From Lachnospiraceae bacterium UBA3316 (GTDB lineage Bacteria; Bacillota; Clostridia; Lachnospirales; Lachnospiraceae), in contig DESK01000029.1 in NCBI GenBank assembly GCA_002361955.1, forward strand, positions 1 through 10,512: DNA of 10,512 nucleotides, written 5' to 3'. The notes beneath the pieces were generated by a model. The model made no database searches, was not told the DNA's origin, and saw only the letters and a list, made by a program, of their open reading frames with translations. Numbering within the stretch: the stretch's first letter is position 1; each line of letters opens with the position of its first letter. The position numbers and the translations under genes were made by a program. Positions 1 through 6,941 of this stretch are shown here, one piece after another.

Positions 1-1
1 C

Positions 2-1645
2 AAGAATTTTATTGAACAGATTATTGAAAAGGATTTGGCGGAAGGCCATTGCCAGGCAGTGTGTACCCGTTTCCCGCCGGAGCCCAATGGCTATCTGCAT
101 ATCGGGCATGCCAAATCCATTCTGCTGAACTACGGCCTGGCCCAGAAGTACGGCGGAAAATTCAATATGCGTTTTGACGATACGAATCCCACGAAGGAAA
201 AATCTGAGTTTGTGGAGTCTATCAAAGCGGATATCCGCTGGCTGGGAGCCGACTGGGAGGACAGGCTGTTTTTCGCGTCCGACTACTTCGAGCAGATGTA
301 CGAGGCGGCGGTAAGGCTGATCAAAAAGGGAAAAGCCTTCGTCTGCGACCTGACGGCGGAGCAGATCCGGGAATACAGAGGAACCCTCACCGAGCCGGGA
401 AAAAACAGCCCTTACAGGGACAGAAGTATCGAAGAAAACTTAGAGCTGTTCGAAAACATGAAAAACGGCATGTACAAGGATGGGGAGAAGGTGCTCCGGG
501 CAAAGATTGACATGGCTTCCCCGAACATCAATATGCGTGACCCGGTCATCTACCGTGTGGCCCATATGCATCACCACAGGACGGGAGATACCTGGTGCAT
601 TTATCCTATGTACGATTTCGCCCATCCCATCGAGGACGCGATCGAGGGCGTGACCCATTCCATCTGTACGCTGGAGTTTGAGGATCACAGGCCTCTGTAT
701 GACTGGGTAGTGCGGGAGCTGGAGTACGATCCGGCGCCAAAGCAGATTGAGTTTGCCAAGCTTTATCTCACAAATGTGGTGACGGGAAAGCGCTATATCA
801 AGAAGATGGTGGAGGAAGGCATTGTGGACGGCTGGGATGATCCCCGCCTTGTATCCATCGCGGCGCTGAAGCGCCGGGGCTACACGCCGGAGTCCATCAA
901 GAAATTCGTAGAGCTGTGCGGTGTCAGCAAGGCTCAGAGCTCTGTGGATTACGCGATGCTGGAGTATTGCATCAGGGAGGACTTAAAGCTCAAGCGTTCC
1001 CGTGTGATGGCAGTTCTGGATCCTGTGAAGCTGATCATTGACAATTATCCCGAAGGCCAGACAGAGTATCTGGAGGTGGACAACAACCTGGAAAATGAGG
1101 AGCTGGGCAAGCGTCAGGTTCCGTTTTGCAGGGAGCTCTACATCGACAGGGAGGACTTCATGGAGGAGCCGCCGAAAAAGTATTTCCGTCTGTTCCCGGG
1201 CAATGAGGTGCGCCTGATGGGCGCGTACTTTGTAAAGTGCGTAAGCTATGAGAAGGACGCGGAGGGCAAAGTGACGGAGATCCATTGCACCTACGATCCG
1301 GAGACGAAGTGCGGCACAGGCTTTACAGGCAGAAAAGTAAAGGGTACGATCCACTGGGTAGCGGCCCCCACGGCGCTGAAAGCGGAGGTACGCCTCTATG
1401 AAAATATTATTGACGAGGAGAAGGGTGTGTACAATAAGGAGGACGGAAGCCTGAACCTGAATCCGGATTCCTTAAAGGTACAGCAGTGTTATGTGGAGCC
1501 GAGCCTTGCGGGGGCAGAGGCCTATGACAGCTTTCAGTTTGTGCGCCAGGGCTATTTCTGCGTGGACGCGAAGGATTCCAGGCCCGACGCCCTGGTGTTC
1601 AACAGGATCGTGTCTCTGAAGAGCTCCTTCAGGCTGCCGAAATAG
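2..1645 (+). CDS. glnS: Glutaminyl-tRNA synthetase (5' partial)
   Basis: Class I aminoacyl-tRNA synthetase that charges tRNA-Gln with glutamine in the cytoplasm. The reading frame is open from base 2, and the codons before the TTG at 35 already encode the conserved NFIEQIIEKDLAEG segment, so the true start lies off the left edge, probably only some 10-15 residues away. 547 residues are visible; the family is about 550. PPEPNGYLHIGHAKS carries the HIGH motif (bases 98-109). WDDPR, the Arg-Arg-Gly segment after it and CIREDL are typical of GlnS and separate it from GltX. The second class I motif, usually VMSKRKL in bacterial GlnS, reads VTGKR here (779-793). The C-terminal half, up to the FNRIVSLKSSF ending, matches the two anticodon-binding beta-barrels. 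The MocR gene begins 8 bases after the stop, so the two are probably co-transcribed. Identity is certain; only the 5' end is missing. Confidence 0.97.
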   Translation, partial: KNFIEQIIEKDLAEGHCQAVCTRFPPEPNGYLHIGHAKSILLNYGLAQKYGGKFNMRFDDTNPTKEKSEFVESIKADIRWLGADWEDRLFFASDYFEQMYEAAVRLIKKGKAFVCDLTAEQIREYRGTLTEPGKNSPYRDRSIEENLELFENMKNGMYKDGEKVLRAKIDMASPNINMRDPVIYRVAHMHHHRTGDTWCIYPMYDFAHPIEDAIEGVTHSICTLEFEDHRPLYDWVVRELEYDPAPKQIEFAKLYLTNVVTGKRYIKKMVEEGIVDGWDDPRLVSIAALKRRGYTPESIKKFVELCGVSKAQSSVDYAMLEYCIREDLKLKRSRVMAVLDPVKLIIDNYPEGQTEYLEVDNNLENEELGKRQVPFCRELYIDREDFMEEPPKKYFRLFPGNEVRLMGAYFVKCVSYEKDAEGKVTEIHCTYDPETKCGTGFTGRKVKGTIHWVAAPTALKAEVRLYENIIDEEKGVYNKEDGSLNLNPDSLKVQQCYVEPSLAGAEAYDSFQFVRQGYFCVDAKDSRPDALVFNRIVSLKSSFRLPK

Positions 1646-1653
1646 AAAAGACG

Positions 1654-3048
1654 GTGAATGAGCTGACGATCCGCCTGGAGGCCGGAAGCCCCAGTCCGCT
1701 CTATGAGCAGATCTATGAGCATATCAAGACAGAGATTAAAAATGGAGAGCTGCCTTTCGAGGAAAGGCTGCCCTCCACCAGAATGCTGGCCAAGCACCTG
1801 CAGGTGAGCCGCAGCACGGTAGAGCTGGCCTATGAACAGCTCCTGTCGGAGGGATATATCGAATCCCTTCCCTACAGGGGCTATTTTGTGTGCCGTCTGG
1901 ACGGTATCGTCCATCTGGAGGAGAGAAAGCTGGTGCTTCCCAGGCGTCGTGCGGAGCAGAAGCCCGTCTATACGTATGACTTTTCACCCAGCGGTATTGA
2001 CGTGAACAGTTTTCCCCACAATACCTGGAAGAAGCTCTCGAAAAGCATTCTGATGGAGGAGAATAAGGAATTATTCATGCTGGGGGATCCTCAGGGAGAA
2101 GAGAGCCTGCGCACCACCATCGCGGCCTACCTGCACCAGGCCAGAGGCGTTTCCTGCACGGCGGAGCAGGTGGTGGTGGGAGCGGGAAACGATTATCTGC
2201 TGATGCTTCTTGTGAACCTTTTGGGGAATGGGTGCAGGGTGGCGATGGAAAACCCCACATACAAAAAGGCCTATCACGTGCTGGCCTCTATGGCGGAGTC
2301 TGTGGCTGCGGTAGAGATGGATAAGAGCGGTATGGATGTGGAGGCCCTGGAAAGAAGCGGGGCCAGGGTCGCCTACGTGATGCCCTCCCACCAGTTTCCC
2401 ATGGGAACCGTCATGCCGGTGAAACGGCGGATGGAGCTTCTGCTGTGGGCGTCGGAGAAGGAAGGGCGCTATGTGCTGGAGGATGACTATGACAGTGAAT
2501 TCCGCTATAAAGGAAAGCCGATCCCGGCCCTCCAGGGGTTCGACGCCAAAGGAAAGGTAGTCTATCTGGGAACCTTCTCCCGTTCCATCGCCCCCTCGAT
2601 CCGTATCAGCTACATGGTGCTTCCTCAGAGCCTTTTGGAGATCTACCAGGAAAAAGGGAGATGCTTCTCCTGCACGGTATCCAAGGTGGACCAGATGCTG
2701 ATCATGCGGTTTTTAAGGGAAGGGCATTATGAGCGCCACTTAAACAGGATGCGCGCCGTCTATAAAAGCCGCCACGATGTGCTTCTTGAGGAGCTGGGCA
2801 GCCTGGGCGGCATCTGTGAAGTGTCGGGAGAAAACGCCGGGGTGCACCTTCTTTTGCATTTCGCAAACGGCATGAGCGGGGAGGAGGCCGTGGCCAGGGC
2901 GAAAAAGGCCGGTGTGAGGGTGTACGGCCTCTCAGATTTTATCATCGGCAGGCAGATCGCGTCCCCCACCGTCATTCTGGGATACGCCACCATGGAGGAA
3001 GAGGGGATCCGGGAGGCTGTGGGAAGGCTGCGGGAGGTATGGAAGTGA
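1654..3048 (+). CDS. MocR/PdxR-type regulator: GntR winged helix fused to aminotransferase fold
   Basis: 464 residues, the normal length for MocR regulators, which join a GntR DNA-binding domain to a fold-type I aminotransferase domain that senses PLP or an amine. Residues about 10-80 form the winged helix (PLYEQIYEHIK, then LPSTRMLAKHLQVSRSTVELAY). The rest is aminotransferase-like: ENPTYKKAY, PSHQFPMG and EDDYDSEFRY, where Asp277 and Tyr279 correspond to the PLP contacts of GabR. The Schiff-base lysine, expected in GTFSKS, is Arg310 here (codon CGT at 2581-2583), so covalent PLP binding is doubtful. The GTG start is chosen because the protein then begins MNELTIRLEAGSPSPLYEQIY, as relatives do; no good ribosome site precedes it, and the glnS stop 8 bases upstream suggests translational coupling. 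Targets are unknown: PLP synthesis, amine use or transport are all possible, and no pdxST lies in the window. Family call firm, specific role not known. Confidence 0.93.
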   Translation: MNELTIRLEAGSPSPLYEQIYEHIKTEIKNGELPFEERLPSTRMLAKHLQVSRSTVELAYEQLLSEGYIESLPYRGYFVCRLDGIVHLEERKLVLPRRRAEQKPVYTYDFSPSGIDVNSFPHNTWKKLSKSILMEENKELFMLGDPQGEESLRTTIAAYLHQARGVSCTAEQVVVGAGNDYLLMLLVNLLGNGCRVAMENPTYKKAYHVLASMAESVAAVEMDKSGMDVEALERSGARVAYVMPSHQFPMGTVMPVKRRMELLLWASEKEGRYVLEDDYDSEFRYKGKPIPALQGFDAKGKVVYLGTFSRSIAPSIRISYMVLPQSLLEIYQEKGRCFSCTVSKVDQMLIMRFLREGHYERHLNRMRAVYKSRHDVLLEELGSLGGICEVSGENAGVHLLLHFANGMSGEEAVARAKKAGVRVYGLSDFIIGRQIASPTVILGYATMEEEGIREAVGRLREVWK

Positions 3049-3083
3049 GCGTTCTTAAGTTTTGCGTGCCCTATAAAAACAAA

Positions 3084-3117
3084 AAAACAGCAGGGACTCA
3101 TTCATCTCTGCTGTTTT
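3084..3117. terminator. Bidirectional intrinsic terminator between convergent genes
   Basis: A 13-bp stem with one G-T wobble (3084-3096 paired with 3105-3117) and an 8-base loop. It is flanked by an A-rich run on the left and TTTT on the right. Read leftward, the A run becomes a long T tract, so it should stop the minus-strand YtxH-like/azl transcript well; rightward it has a shorter T tract for the glnS-MocR transcript. It lies 36 bases after the MocR stop and 24 bases beyond the YtxH-like stop. Confidence 0.85.
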
Positions 3118-3140
3118 GTGTGTGTACGGGGAGGGAAGCC

Positions 3141-3536
3141 TTATGCTTCATCCTCATCCTCTGTTTCCTTTGCGTTTTCCACGGCGTGGGCCACAGCCTC
3201 TTTCACATTGTCGGCGACGCTTTTTGTCTCCTCAGCGGCGTCAGATAATGTTTCCTTTATATCCTCAGCTGCTGCCTTTACTGTTTCCGCTTCTTCTGAG
3301 ATGGCTTCTTTCACCTCCTCAGCTGCTTCATGAGCCTCTTTCGGGATGGTGACGTATTCTCTGTGGGCTGTGGTTTCTTCCCCGTCCAGATCCTCGTCAA
3401 ACTCATCTTGAAATTCATCAAAATCCTCATCCCAGGATTCTTCCTTCTTTGATTTATGAAAATACGCAATTCCGCAGCCGATCGCCGCGCCTAAGAGCGC
3501 CGCTCCCAGCAAAAGCTTTTCGTTCTTTTTAGCCAT
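3141..3536 (-). CDS. YtxH-like single-span acidic protein with helical repeats
   Basis: 131 residues of unknown function. The frame is open further upstream, but the start is set at 3536 because a strong AAAGGAG lies 8 bases before that ATG. Residues 1-7 are basic (MAKKNEK), 8-26 form one glycine/alanine-rich hydrophobic segment, 31-55 are extremely acidic, and 68-124 are an Ala/Glu/Lys-rich amphipathic helix with a loose 11-residue repeat (AAEEVKEAISE, ETVKAAAEDIK, and so on). The tail is EDEDEA. This plan, a short glycine-rich membrane segment followed by a charged coiled region, resembles YtxH-type envelope or stress proteins, a resemblance of layout rather than a proven homology. An alternative reading is a lipoprotein: AAIGC at 17-21 fits a loose lipobox with Cys21, though the following GIAYF is unusually hydrophobic. 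It lies 70 bases downstream of azlD and may share its transcript. Confidence 0.8.
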   Translation of the reverse strand: MAKKNEKLLLGAALLGAAIGCGIAYFHKSKKEESWDEDFDEFQDEFDEDLDGEETTAHREYVTIPKEAHEAAEEVKEAISEEAETVKAAAEDIKETLSDAAEETKSVADNVKEAVAHAVENAKETEDEDEA

Positions 3537-3606
3537 ACGATGACTCCTTTCAAATGAGATAGGGATATTGTAATACTTTTTCCTGAAAAAGAAAAGGGGA
3601 AAAAGG

Positions 3607-3942
3607 TTAAATAAAGACGAACTGCACAAAAATCATATAAAGAATGGTGCCGCCGCCGATGGAAAGCAGGGTATTGCGCTTCCAAACGTGTACAACTGCG
3701 ATGGCTGCCACCGTCAGAAGCTCCGGCAGGCAAAAGGGAGCCGTCAGAGGTGAGACATCCTTCAGGCAGTAGACCACCAGCATGCCGATGACTGCGTAGG
3801 GAAGCACTTTACCCAGATAGAGTATGTAGGACGGCGTTTTTTTATTACCGGGAAATAAAATAAAGGGCAGTACCCGGATCAGAAAGGTTATGGCGGCCAT
3901 CAAAAAAATCATAAGTAAGGCCTGTGAATCAGGAATCCGCAT
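3607..3942 (-). CDS. azlD: AzlD family branched-chain amino acid export subunit
   Basis: 111-residue hydrophobic protein, the usual length for AzlD (BrnE), the small partner of AzlC in export of branched-chain amino acids and related compounds across the cytoplasmic membrane. It shows about four membrane segments. Conserved family features are TFLIRVLPFILF near residues 19-30, LPYAVIGMLVVYCLKD in the middle and an AAIAVVHVWKRNTLLSIGGG-like stretch near the C-terminus. Its ATG lies inside the end of azlC, overlapping by 14 bases (3929-3942), the standard arrangement for co-translated subunits. Substrate cannot be read from the sequence; AzlCD relatives also move azaleucine and possibly other amino acids. 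Confidence 0.93.
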   Translation of the reverse strand: MRIPDSQALLMIFLMAAITFLIRVLPFILFPGNKKTPSYILYLGKVLPYAVIGMLVVYCLKDVSPLTAPFCLPELLTVAAIAVVHVWKRNTLLSIGGGTILYMIFVQFVFI

Positions 3943-4633
3943 GGGTTGTCTCCTCCTTGTCCAGTGTTTTTCGGAAAATCGTAAGAATCAGAAGGATAGA
4001 CAGCATGGCCGGTACGATAAAGCTGTCCGGGCCGAAGAGGATCAGGCACAGGACAGAGCTGCCGACGCCGATCAACGCAGGCCGATGTTCCTTCGTATCC
4101 AGCCACTGGTTAATGAAAAGCACGATAAAGAGGGCAGTCATCACGAAGTCTACGCCTTTCGTATTGAATTTAACCAAAGTGCCGAACAGCGCCCCCAGCG
4201 TACAGCCTGCGATCCAGTAGCTGTGGTCCAGAAGGGAGATAAAAAAGTAGAACCATCCTGTGTCCACACCTTCCGGCGGTTCGCTGGTAGCCACCAGGGA
4301 GTACGTCTCATCCGTCAGCTCATAGATCATCATCCAGCGTTTTTTTCCTACATGTCTGTACTTTTCGATCAGGGACAGGCCGTAAAAGAGATGGCGGATC
4401 TGTATGGCCACCGTCATGATTCCGGTGGTGATCAGGGAAGCGCCTGCGGCCAGCAGGTCAATGGCGGCGTACTGCATGGATCCGGCGTATATGATAACGG
4501 CCATAAAAAAGGCCCAGAGGCAGGAATAGCCTTTGCTGGCCAGCAGGATGCCAAACCCAAGGCCGAGAAACAGGTAGCCTGCCATGACGGGAAGCGTCAG
4601 GGGGAAGGCTGCCCTAAAAGCTTTGCGTTTCAT
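3929..4633 (-). CDS. azlC: AzlC family branched-chain amino acid permease
   Basis: 234 residues, full length for AzlC (BrnF), the large subunit of the two-part AzlCD exporter. The sequence is almost entirely membrane-embedded, with about seven or eight hydrophobic segments. Recognisable family signatures are AAFPLTLPVMAGYLFLGLGFG at the N-terminus, IYAGSMQYAAIDLL, IQIRHLFYGLSL and LTDETYSL. The ATG at 4633 is preceded by AAAGGAG at good spacing, and azlD overlaps its 3' end. The 71 bases separating it from the upstream DUF218 gene contain a possible own promoter and an interrupted inverted repeat, so regulation separate from that gene is likely. In well-studied relatives Lrp-type regulators control such operons, but no Lrp-type gene is present in this window. 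Confidence 0.94.
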   Translation of the reverse strand: MKRKAFRAAFPLTLPVMAGYLFLGLGFGILLASKGYSCLWAFFMAVIIYAGSMQYAAIDLLAAGASLITTGIMTVAIQIRHLFYGLSLIEKYRHVGKKRWMMIYELTDETYSLVATSEPPEGVDTGWFYFFISLLDHSYWIAGCTLGALFGTLVKFNTKGVDFVMTALFIVLFINQWLDTKEHRPALIGVGSSVLCLILFGPDSFIVPAMLSILLILTIFRKTLDKEETTHADS

Positions 4634-4653
4634 AAAGAATCTCCTTTGTTTTT

Positions 4654-4708
4654 CTAAAGTATGAACGAAAAATATCGTTACAAAAGCTCATTTATCATAG
4701 CACTTTAG
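4654..4708 (-). promoter_or_regulatory. Possible azlC promoter within an interrupted inverted repeat
   Basis: On the minus strand TTGTAA (4678-4683) and TACTTT (4656-4661) are 16 bases apart, a passable sigma-A promoter 22 bases before azlC. The region also has inverted arms CTAAAGTATGA (4654-4664) and TCAT-AGC-ACTTTAG (4695-4708), matching apart from a 3-base bulge, with an inner AACGA/TCGTT pair (4664-4668 with 475-79 of the same line, that is 4675-4679). The outer arm overlaps the stop codon of the DUF218 gene. It could be an operator or RNA structure, or chance in AT-rich DNA. Confidence 0.35.
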
Positions 4709-5295
4709 ATTCTGTTTTTCAAGATATCATGAAACTGGCTTCCGCACCGTTCCACTTCCCCCAATACCAGATCGATCTTCTCAGGATCCAGCATCCAGGT
4801 ATCCCGGGAGATTCCCCGGGTGACGGCAGGGCAGATAAGAAAACGTGTATCCGGGTAGAGAAGGCTGAAGTAAAGCAGACAGCGTCTCGCGTGGTAGGCC
4901 TGGCAGGAAATGATAGCCGTACGTACAGAGAGGCCCAGGTTGTCTGTCAGAGCCCGGGAATTTATGGCGTTCTCATAGGTGAAGGTGGCTTCCTCCTCCT
5001 GAAGGATCGCTTCCGGGGGAACCCCGTTTTTGAGCAGGATATCCGAAAGAAATTCGCATTCGGTGCGATAGGAATATTTCCGGTAGGACGCAGGGGACTT
5101 TGCCCCGGCAAAACGCCCCTCTGTAATACTGTATTTTCCGGATACCAGGATCCGGGGGACATATCCCTGCCGATAGAGCCTTGCCGCGTGTTCCGCGATC
5201 TCGCCGTAAGCGCCGCCGGGCACAAAGAGGACGTCCGCCTTTTCGGGAGCGTCCTCCACAAAAATAAAATCTGTCAGATAGTCGTAAAATGCCAT
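4705..5295 (-). CDS. YdcF-like DUF218 domain protein
   Basis: 196 residues with the DUF218 (YdcF/SanA) core and no membrane segment, so probably cytoplasmic. Motifs in order: ADVLFVPGG near residues 19-27, LYRQGYVPRILVSGKYS near 40-56, a helix with ECEFLSDILLKNGVPPEAI near 79-97, EEEATFTYENAINSR near 100-114, and SCQAYHARRCLLYFSLLYP near 129-147. The last two are the usual Glu/Asn and Ser...His-x-x-Arg signatures of the family's nucleotide-like binding cleft; YdcF of E. coli has been reported to bind S-adenosylmethionine, but the reaction is unknown. The ATG at 5295 has GGAGGAGG before it. A good divergent promoter lies upstream. Family firm, function unknown. Confidence 0.88.
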   Translation of the reverse strand: MAFYDYLTDFIFVEDAPEKADVLFVPGGAYGEIAEHAARLYRQGYVPRILVSGKYSITEGRFAGAKSPASYRKYSYRTECEFLSDILLKNGVPPEAILQEEEATFTYENAINSRALTDNLGLSVRTAIISCQAYHARRCLLYFSLLYPDTRFLICPAVTRGISRDTWMLDPEKIDLVLGEVERCGSQFHDILKNRI

Positions 5296-5330
5296 TAGAA
5301 TTCCTCCTCCTTTCCGTTAATTATGTTCCA

Positions 5331-5358
5331 AGTATACCACATCTTTCTTGTAATTGAA
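5331..5358 (-). promoter_or_regulatory. Extended -10 promoter of the DUF218 gene
   Basis: Read on the minus strand, TATACT (5331-5336) is preceded by TGG, an extended -10 element, and TTCAAT (5353-5358) lies 16 bases upstream as a weak -35. The DUF218 start codon is about 35 bases downstream of the -10. The -35 box shares base 5353 with the opposing promoter, so polymerases on the two strands should compete. Confidence 0.65.
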
Positions 5359-5376
5359 GGAAAATCATGCTATTCT
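5348..5376 (+). promoter_or_regulatory. Sigma-A-type promoter of the HAD hydrolase operon
   Basis: TTGTAA (5348-5353) and TATTCT (5371-5376) are separated by exactly 17 bases and lie 35 bases before the HAD start at 5412. It is the only good promoter ahead of the three genes to 7199. It also explains why the in-frame ATG at 5367, which lies inside the promoter, cannot be the start. Confidence 0.65.
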
Positions 5377-5411
5377 ATAGCGTGCCAAGGAAAAAACGAG
5401 AGGTGATGGAT

Positions 5412-6062
5412 ATGTATCAGGCAGGCATTTTTGACCTGGACGGGACACTGGCAGATACGGTGGACTCTATGGCCTATGCGGCGAACCTGGCGCTGGGGGA
5501 ACTGGGGCTTCCCGTTCAGCCTGCGGAGAAATTCAAATATTTTGCGGGAGACGGGGCTAAGGAGCTGGTCAGGCGCTGTCTCGTGGCCGGCGGGGATTTG
5601 TCCTGCAGCCATTTTGAGGAGATGGAGAGGCTGTACCGCCGCTATTTTGGAAAATACTGTATGTACCATGTGAAGCCCTACGACGGCATTCTAAAGCTGC
5701 TGGAGTCTATGAAGGGGAGGGGCATGAAGATCGCTGTGCTTTCTAATAAGCCCCATGCCCAGGCCATCGATGTGGTGGAGAGTATTTTTGGCAAAGGGTA
5801 CTTTGATTATGTGCAGGGGCAGACGGAAACTGTTCCAAGAAAACCCAGTCCCATAGGAGCGCTGCGCATCGCGGAAGTGTTCGGCGTGGATGCGGCAGAT
5901 TGTATCTATATCGGAGATACGAATACAGATATGCAGACGGGAAAGGCGGCAGGCATGTTTACAGTTGGCGTTCTCTGGGGCTTCCGCACAAGGGAAGAGC
6001 TGGAGGAAAACCATGCGGACAGGATTGCAGGCCACCCCTCAGAGATAGAGGCGTTACTGTAG
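5412..6062 (+). CDS. HAD-superfamily phosphatase, phosphoglycolate-phosphatase-like
   Basis: 216 residues, a usual length for the PGP/Gph group of HAD phosphatases, which use an aspartate nucleophile and magnesium to remove phosphate from small metabolites. All four motifs are present: FDLDGT (Asp8 nucleophile, Asp10 acid/base), VLSNK (Ser111), RKPSP (Lys144) and GDTNTD (Asp169, Asp173). The helical cap sits between motifs I and II, as in subclass I. The start is set at 5412 (MYQAGIFDLDGT): AGAGGTG lies 6 bases before it, while the next upstream ATG at 5406 abuts this site and the one at 5367 lies in the promoter. Exact substrate is open: phosphoglycolate, pyrophosphate (PpaX-like) or a sugar phosphate. 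First gene of an apparent three-gene operon. Confidence 0.92.
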   Translation: MYQAGIFDLDGTLADTVDSMAYAANLALGELGLPVQPAEKFKYFAGDGAKELVRRCLVAGGDLSCSHFEEMERLYRRYFGKYCMYHVKPYDGILKLLESMKGRGMKIAVLSNKPHAQAIDVVESIFGKGYFDYVQGQTETVPRKPSPIGALRIAEVFGVDAADCIYIGDTNTDMQTGKAAGMFTVGVLWGFRTREELEENHADRIAGHPSEIEALL

Positions 6063-6107
6063 GAGGCAGGATGCGGCGGAGGAAGGGCCGCAGGAAAGGG
6101 CAGGAAA

Positions 6108-6905
6108 ATGATAAAATTAATAGCGTCTGACGTAGACGGAACGCTCCTGGAGGAGGGGACAGACAAGATCAATCCGGAGATTTTTGATATGATCTTAAAG
6201 CTGCGGGAAAAGGGCATTATCTTCGCGGCAGCCAGCGGCAGGGCCTATGGAAGCCTGCGGCGGCTGTTTGAGCCGGTAAAGGACAATATCGTGTTTATCA
6301 CGGACAATGGGTCAAACGTGATCTGCCGGGGAGAGGAGATGTACGCCTCTGTCATAGACAGGGCACTGCTGGAGGAGCTGATTCTGAGGATCCGGATGCT
6401 TCCCGAGTGTTATATTGTCATATCCGACAGGAAAGGGATGTGTTATCTGGAGCAGGAAAATGAAAGTCTCGATGATTTCCTGATCAATGGATACCACAAC
6501 GATGTACGCCATGTGGAGGATATCCTGAAGGAACCCATCGAGATCACGAAATGCTCCATCTATAAAAAACAGGGGATTAAGGAGCTGGCTCCGGAATTTA
6601 TAGAAAAATACAAAGGAAGGCTCAATGTGGCCATCGCGGGCGATATCTGGCTGGATTTTATGAATATGGACGCGGATAAGGGGACGGCCTTGCAGTCCAT
6701 CCAGAAAACGATGCGGATCCTGCCGGAGGAATCCATGGCCTTTGGCGATAATATGAACGATATCGGCATGCTCAAAGCCGTGGGGGAGAGCTATGCGGTG
6801 TCCACGGCTGCCGAAGCCGTGAAAGCAGAGGCAAAGCATATAGCCGGAACGTATACGGAAGACGGCGTACTTAAGGTTTTGAAAAATCTGGTGGAAAACC
6901 AGTAA
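6108..6905 (+). CDS. Cof-type HAD-IIB hydrolase
   Basis: 265 residues, typical of the Cof/YbiV family of HAD phosphatases, which act on sugar phosphates, flavin phosphates or related metabolites. Motifs: DVDGT (Asp8, Asp10), AASGR (Ser43), DADKGTAL (Lys191) and FGDNMND (Asp214, Asp218). The large alpha/beta cap between motifs II and III places it in subclass IIB. The start has GGCAGGAAA just before it. It follows the first HAD gene after 45 bases without a terminator, so co-transcription is likely. The two HADs are different subclasses and not a duplication. Substrate cannot be assigned. Confidence 0.93.
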   Translation: MIKLIASDVDGTLLEEGTDKINPEIFDMILKLREKGIIFAAASGRAYGSLRRLFEPVKDNIVFITDNGSNVICRGEEMYASVIDRALLEELILRIRMLPECYIVISDRKGMCYLEQENESLDDFLINGYHNDVRHVEDILKEPIEITKCSIYKKQGIKELAPEFIEKYKGRLNVAIAGDIWLDFMNMDADKGTALQSIQKTMRILPEESMAFGDNMNDIGMLKAVGESYAVSTAAEAVKAEAKHIAGTYTEDGVLKVLKNLVENQ

Positions 6906-6941
6906 CCAGTCATACAGTCCGATCACAGGGAGGAAAATACG

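Noticed and set aside
35..37. TTG as the glnS start
   Set aside because: The codons before it already encode conserved GlnS sequence and the frame stays open to base 2; the gene simply enters from the left.
3039..3248. Small plus-strand frame after the MocR gene
   Set aside because: It overlaps the MocR end, runs through the terminator hairpin and lies antisense to the YtxH-like gene.
3567..3572. A TACAAT -10 box ahead of the YtxH-like gene (minus strand)
   Set aside because: No acceptable -35 at 16-18 bases; kept only as a possibility that the gene has its own promoter.
3537..3629. N-terminal extension of the YtxH-like protein from an upstream ATG
   Set aside because: The 31 extra residues would be read across the AAAGGAG ribosome site and have no family-like features.
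3890..4657. 255-residue open frame on the plus strand across azlC/azlD
   Set aside because: It is antisense to the clear AzlC and AzlD sequences, resembles no family and has a glutamine/histidine/lysine-rich shadow composition.
4729..5298. 189-residue open frame on the plus strand across the DUF218 gene
   Set aside because: Antisense shadow; the minus strand holds the DUF218 motifs with a strong ribosome site and promoter.
5367..5411. Earlier start for the first HAD protein
   Set aside because: The ATG at 5367 lies inside the promoter and the added residues do not belong to the HAD fold; AGAGGTG fits the ATG at 5412.
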